A stretch of DNA of 64,000 nt from PALSA-505 sp036267135 (GTDB lineage Bacteria > Actinomycetota > Actinomycetes > Streptosporangiales > Streptosporangiaceae): NCBI GenBank assembly GCA_036267135.1, contig DATAWQ010000029.1:1-64000 (forward strand), given 5' to 3'. Every line of letters begins with the position of its first letter. Position 1 is the first letter of the stretch. The notes beneath the pieces are model-generated. The model saw only the letters and a program-made list of their open reading frames with translations. It ran no database searches and was not told the origin of the DNA. Position numbers and translations under genes: made by a program. Below, piece after piece: positions 60,871 to 64,000 of this stretch.

Positions 60871-61914
60871 TCAGCCGCCCTCGACCGGCCCGGTGAGCGT
60901 GACCCCGTCCAGTTCGGTGACGTAGCGCGGGCCGAACGCCGTCGACGGGGTGTGCGTGCCCGGCGCGACCGAGTCCAGCCTGGTGATCACCCGCAGCACC
61001 GAATCCGCCGTCAGGTCGTAGGCGTTGGGCGTGGTCAGCGCCGCGTGCACGGTCTGCTCGCCCGCGGTCGCCCGGCCCCACACCTCCGCGCGCGTCCTGG
61101 CCCGGCGCTGCTCGCTGGGCCCGGCCGCGCGTCCGGCCGCGGCCTGGGCCAGCCGCGCCGCCGGGCCAAACCGGAGCAGCCGGTCCAGCCCCAGCGCCCG
61201 GTTGGCGCGCATGACCGCGGGCGGCACCGCCGTGTACGTGGTGATGTCGCGGATGCCGGTGGAGTAGTAGGCGGTGCTGACGTCGCCCCACGGCACCGAC
61301 GTGACGGTGCGCGGGCCGCTGGGAAAGCCCGCCTTGACGGTCCGCCAGCCCAGCGGCACCGTCTTGATCACCCCGTCGATGCGGGCCTGCCCACCCTGCC
61401 GCATCCCCTCGACCGCGGTCTTGGCCGTGCCCGGGCTTGGCCCGCCACCGGCCAGGAAGGCCAGATCCAGCCGGCTCGCACCGGGCAGGGCCTCGGCCAG
61501 CAGGGCGGCCACGCAGTCGGTCGGCACCACGTCGAAGCCGGCGCCGGGAAGCAGCACGCAGCCGGCCGCCTTGGCCCGGTCGTGCAGGCCGTGCAGCTCC
61601 TCGAAGACCTCGATCTCGCCGGTGATGTCCGCGTAGTGCACCCCGGCGTTCACACAGGCCCGCGCCATCGGCCCGGCGGTGGCCGAGAACGGCCCCGCGC
61701 AGTGCGCCACCGCCGTCATGCCTTCCAGCCCGCGCCGGATGCCATCGGGATCGGCGAGCCCGAACACCCGGTGGTCCAGGCCGAGCTCGCCGGCCAGCGC
61801 GCTGACCTTGGGCGCCGAGCGCCCGGCCAGCACGGGCCGCTCACCCCTGGCCACGGCCAGCCGGGCGATCAGCGTGCCGGTGTAACCGTTCGCGCCGTAC
61901 AGCAGCCACGTCAC
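60871..61914 (-). CDS. Saccharopine dehydrogenase-like NAD(P) oxidoreductase (trans-enoyl reductase type)
   Basis: A 347-aa Rossmann protein: WLLYGANGYTGTLIARLAV is the dinucleotide-binding loop, and HCAGPFSATAGPMARACVNA, HYADITGEIEVFEELH and GAGFDVVPTDCVAALL are typical of the actinobacterial saccharopine-dehydrogenase-like/trans-acting enoyl reductase group. In mycobacteria such proteins reduce polyketide-type lipids. Here it lies beyond the cluster, 52 bp upstream of ftsH on the same strand, so a link to the cluster is open. Confidence 0.85.
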   Translation of the reverse strand: MTWLLYGANGYTGTLIARLAVARGERPVLAGRSAPKVSALAGELGLDHRVFGLADPDGIRRGLEGMTAVAHCAGPFSATAGPMARACVNAGVHYADITGEIEVFEELHGLHDRAKAAGCVLLPGAGFDVVPTDCVAALLAEALPGASRLDLAFLAGGGPSPGTAKTAVEGMRQGGQARIDGVIKTVPLGWRTVKAGFPSGPRTVTSVPWGDVSTAYYSTGIRDITTYTAVPPAVMRANRALGLDRLLRFGPAARLAQAAAGRAAGPSEQRRARTRAEVWGRATAGEQTVHAALTTPNAYDLTADSVLRVITRLDSVAPGTHTPSTAFGPRYVTELDGVTLTGPVEGG

Positions 61915-62033
61915 AGCTCTGCCCTCCGGTTGCCTCGGGTCGATGACATGTAGATTTAGGAAACGTCGCTCCGGTGAAAAGGAGCCTATTCTAATGCGGT
62001 GTCTTGTTTTCGGTCCAGGAGGGCAGCGAGTAT

Positions 62034-63953
62034 ATGTGTGACGACCATGGGGTGACCAGGCGGCGTTTCCTGCAAGGCGCGGGCGCCGTCACCGCGGGTG
62101 GGATCCTATTGCCGTCCGCGAAATTGCCCAGGCGGCTGCCGCTCCGCTCGGGTGCGCGCCCCATGGCGCCCGACGGAAACGCCGCCTATTCCATGGCCAT
62201 GCATATCCACTCGTCGTTCAGCGAGCAGAACGGCTCGATGGACGGTCACCTCTACCAGGCGACGCAGAACGCCGTCGACGTGTGCTGGTGGACCGACCAC
62301 GACGGCAGGCTCGACGCTTTCGGCTACCGCGACACCGTCCATTTCACCAGCCTCACCGCAGAGACAGGCGGCGCCGGGCAGGGCAAAGCCTGGGACTGGC
62401 AGCAGCGCAAGAGCGGCCCGCTGGCCGGTTCCGGCTCGGGTGGCGGTATCGTCACCAACCCGTGCTCGCCTAACGACCCGGTCACCGGCGGCAGCCTGAG
62501 CCTGTCCGCGCAGAGCACCGGCACCGCCGCGGCCTCCTTCGGCTACTACGCCAACGCCGCGTCCGCGGCGTACAACTACCGCGACAACCTCACCGGCCAG
62601 TCGCTCAGCATCGACGTGCTGCTCGGCTCCGGCTGGGCGGACGGCTACCTGGAACTGCTGATCGGCACCTCCCACCACCAGGCGTCGGGCGGCCGGCCCG
62701 CGGGCAACTACGGCCTGTCCTACCGGTTCGTCCCGTCCGGCCAAGGCAGCAGCACCGCGAACGGCAATCAGGGAGTCATCACGATTCCGGTGATGCCTGG
62801 CACACCCGGCGACTGGACCACGATAACCATCACCCCGTCAAACGATATCGCGGGCCTGTGGCCCGACCTCGATTACCGTGACTTCGCGCTCTGGGAACTG
62901 ACCCTTTCCGCGGTCAGCACCGGCGACGCCGTCTCCGGCTATTTCGACTACCTCAACTTTGGCCGCACCAATACGGGCGGTGAATTGTTCTCCCAGCAGC
63001 AATCCATGATGCAGGTGCTGGCCGCGAAATACCCGGCCGTCACGCAATTGCAGGGCCTGGAATGCTCCTGGGACCTGCCGCACTGCAACTGGTTCGGGCC
63101 AGATATAGCCGTGCCCACCTACAAGGGTGTCGCCCAGACGCCCAACGGCTACCGGAAGTACCTGGAAAACACCGTGCTGCCCGGCATCCACGCCGCCGGG
63201 GGCCTGTTCAGCTACAACCACCCGTTCGGCACCGCGAGCCGGGCGCTGCTGCCCGCCGCCAAGCAGGCCGCCCTGCTCCAGTCGGCCGCCACCAGCCTGC
63301 TGCCGACTGCCGTTTTCGGCGCGGACCTGCTGGAGGTCGGATATGTGCAGCGGGCCGGCTGCGACGTGGGCACCCACCTGGGCCTGTGGGATGTGTTCTC
63401 CCGCAACGCGATCTTCCTCACCGGCAACGGCACCAGCGACGACCACGTCGGCACCGGCTGGAAGACCATCACCAACAACTGGGTCACCTCGGCCTGGGCG
63501 GCCAGCACGAGCATGGCCGACCTGATGGCCGCCATGGCCGCGGGCCAGCTCTGGTGCGGCTCGCTGTCCGGGTTCGGCACCTCCGCCGCCAGCCTGAACC
63601 TGACCGTGGACGGCACCTGCCCGATGGGCTCGGTCAGCCTGTCCACGCTGACCTCACGCCAGCTCACCGTGCAGGCCACCGGCCTGCCCAAGGACGGCTC
63701 ACTGCAGGTCCTGCAGGGCGCGGTGGACTACGCCGGCACCGCCGACCCCACCCCGGACACCGAGGTCATCGCCACCTACACCCCCAAGCGGCTCGCCTCG
63801 GGGCAGGTCACAATGCCCGTAGACACCAGCGCCGAGAGCTTCGTCCGCACGGTGGTGCTCAACGCCAAGGGCGTGATCGTCGGGGCCTCAAACCCAGTGT
63901 GGATGCTGCGGAACACCCCGCCGAACGGAATCCCGGCCCCGCGGCAGGCGTAA
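62034..63953 (+). CDS. Tat-exported PHP-domain protein
   Basis: About 639 aa from the ATG at 62034, with AGGAGGG 9 nt upstream. The N-terminus is a Tat signal, TRRRFLQGAGAVTAGG. A PHP metal-dependent phosphoesterase-like start follows, MHIHSSFSEQ and VCWWTDHDGRLDAF (H-x-H and D-H-D). A beta-sandwich of about 180 residues is inserted (SLSIDVLLGSGWADGYLELL), then the PHP fold resumes at FSYNHPFGT and TGNGTSDDHVGTG (N-H and D-D-H). The C-terminus is beta-rich. Likely an extracellular metal-dependent hydrolase; substrate unknown. Confidence 0.75.
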   Translation: MCDDHGVTRRRFLQGAGAVTAGGILLPSAKLPRRLPLRSGARPMAPDGNAAYSMAMHIHSSFSEQNGSMDGHLYQATQNAVDVCWWTDHDGRLDAFGYRDTVHFTSLTAETGGAGQGKAWDWQQRKSGPLAGSGSGGGIVTNPCSPNDPVTGGSLSLSAQSTGTAAASFGYYANAASAAYNYRDNLTGQSLSIDVLLGSGWADGYLELLIGTSHHQASGGRPAGNYGLSYRFVPSGQGSSTANGNQGVITIPVMPGTPGDWTTITITPSNDIAGLWPDLDYRDFALWELTLSAVSTGDAVSGYFDYLNFGRTNTGGELFSQQQSMMQVLAAKYPAVTQLQGLECSWDLPHCNWFGPDIAVPTYKGVAQTPNGYRKYLENTVLPGIHAAGGLFSYNHPFGTASRALLPAAKQAALLQSAATSLLPTAVFGADLLEVGYVQRAGCDVGTHLGLWDVFSRNAIFLTGNGTSDDHVGTGWKTITNNWVTSAWAASTSMADLMAAMAAGQLWCGSLSGFGTSAASLNLTVDGTCPMGSVSLSTLTSRQLTVQATGLPKDGSLQVLQGAVDYAGTADPTPDTEVIATYTPKRLASGQVTMPVDTSAESFVRTVVLNAKGVIVGASNPVWMLRNTPPNGIPAPRQA

Positions 63954-63963
63954 CTTAACCTGC

Positions 63964-64000
63964 ATGACTGACCTGACCCAGCAGCGTGAGATCGGCCTCC
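63964..64000 (+). CDS. Start of a further gene, cut by window edge
   Basis: An ATG 10 bp after the PHP gene stop opens a frame MTDLTQQREIGL that runs off the window. Only 12 codons are visible, so neither family nor reality of the gene can be judged. The position suggests co-transcription with the PHP gene. Confidence 0.3.
   Translation, partial: MTDLTQQREIGL

Noticed and set aside
1..64000. tRNA or rRNA genes, insertion sequences, integrases and attachment sites
   Set aside because: No T-arm/acceptor pattern, transposase or recombinase-like protein was recognised on either strand; short or unusual RNA genes could still be missed by eye.

Overview
The window is very GC-rich actinobacterial chromosome. 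Third codon positions are almost all G or C, GTG starts and ATGA-type gene overlaps are common, and the gene types fit: ANTAR and STAS regulators, an ECF sigma factor with a SnoaL-like tail, Tat-exported proteins, DUF899 and PPK2. This suggests a filamentous actinomycete with secondary metabolism. I cannot name the genus from sequence alone.

Region 1 (1-12.2 kb) holds mixed housekeeping and stress genes: a VOC protein, a universal stress protein, a cytidylate-kinase-like P-loop protein, a DHA2 MFS pump, LtrA, PPK2, DUF1801, a GH26-like lipoprotein, HAD and NUDIX hydrolases. Among them are several decayed genes: a glycoside-hydrolase-like gene with an amber codon, a DUF885 gene in pieces, a GNAT gene and a 3-hydroxyacyl-CoA dehydrogenase gene that keep only their two ends. 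Region 2 (12.2-22.7 kb) has an acyl-CoA dehydrogenase and two tandem copies of a giant secreted protein (about 1,460 and 1,556 aa) made of a GDSL/SGNH hydrolase, nine Ig-like repeats and IPT/TIG domains. The duplication break can be read: the end of copy 1 runs into the promoter repeat of copy 2. Region 3 (22.7-29 kb) has regulators (STAS, GAF-ANTAR, ECF sigma), GNAT, DUF899, and more fragments.

Region 4 (about 29-58.7 kb) is the most interesting part, a biosynthetic gene cluster I do not recognise. It contains 4-hydroxymandelate synthase (HmaS-like), a FMN alpha-hydroxyacid oxidase (HmO candidate) and an HpgT-like aminotransferase, together the textbook route from 4-hydroxyphenylpyruvate to 4-hydroxyphenylglycine (Hpg). 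No NRPS module is present. Instead there are two free-standing ketosynthases, a half-size chain-length-factor-like protein, two discrete carrier proteins, three adenylate-forming ligases, an ATP-grasp ligase, an E1 alpha/beta thiamine dehydrogenase pair without E2/E3, a PhyH-type dioxygenase, three P450s, a sulfotransferase-like protein, an O-methyltransferase, two hydrolases and two or three MFS exporters. The main operon runs leftward from 41.0 to 30.3 kb with many 4-nt overlaps; shorter transcription units flank it. No pathway-specific regulator is visible.

A working model (inference) is that an aryl unit derived from tyrosine through HmaS is turned into a carrier-bound starter or into Hpg, extended or joined by stand-alone KS, ligase and ATP-grasp enzymes, oxidised by P450s, possibly methylated and sulfated, and exported by the MFS pair. 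Region 5 (58.8-64 kb) returns to general genes: FtsH, a saccharopine-dehydrogenase-like reductase and a Tat-exported PHP-domain protein.
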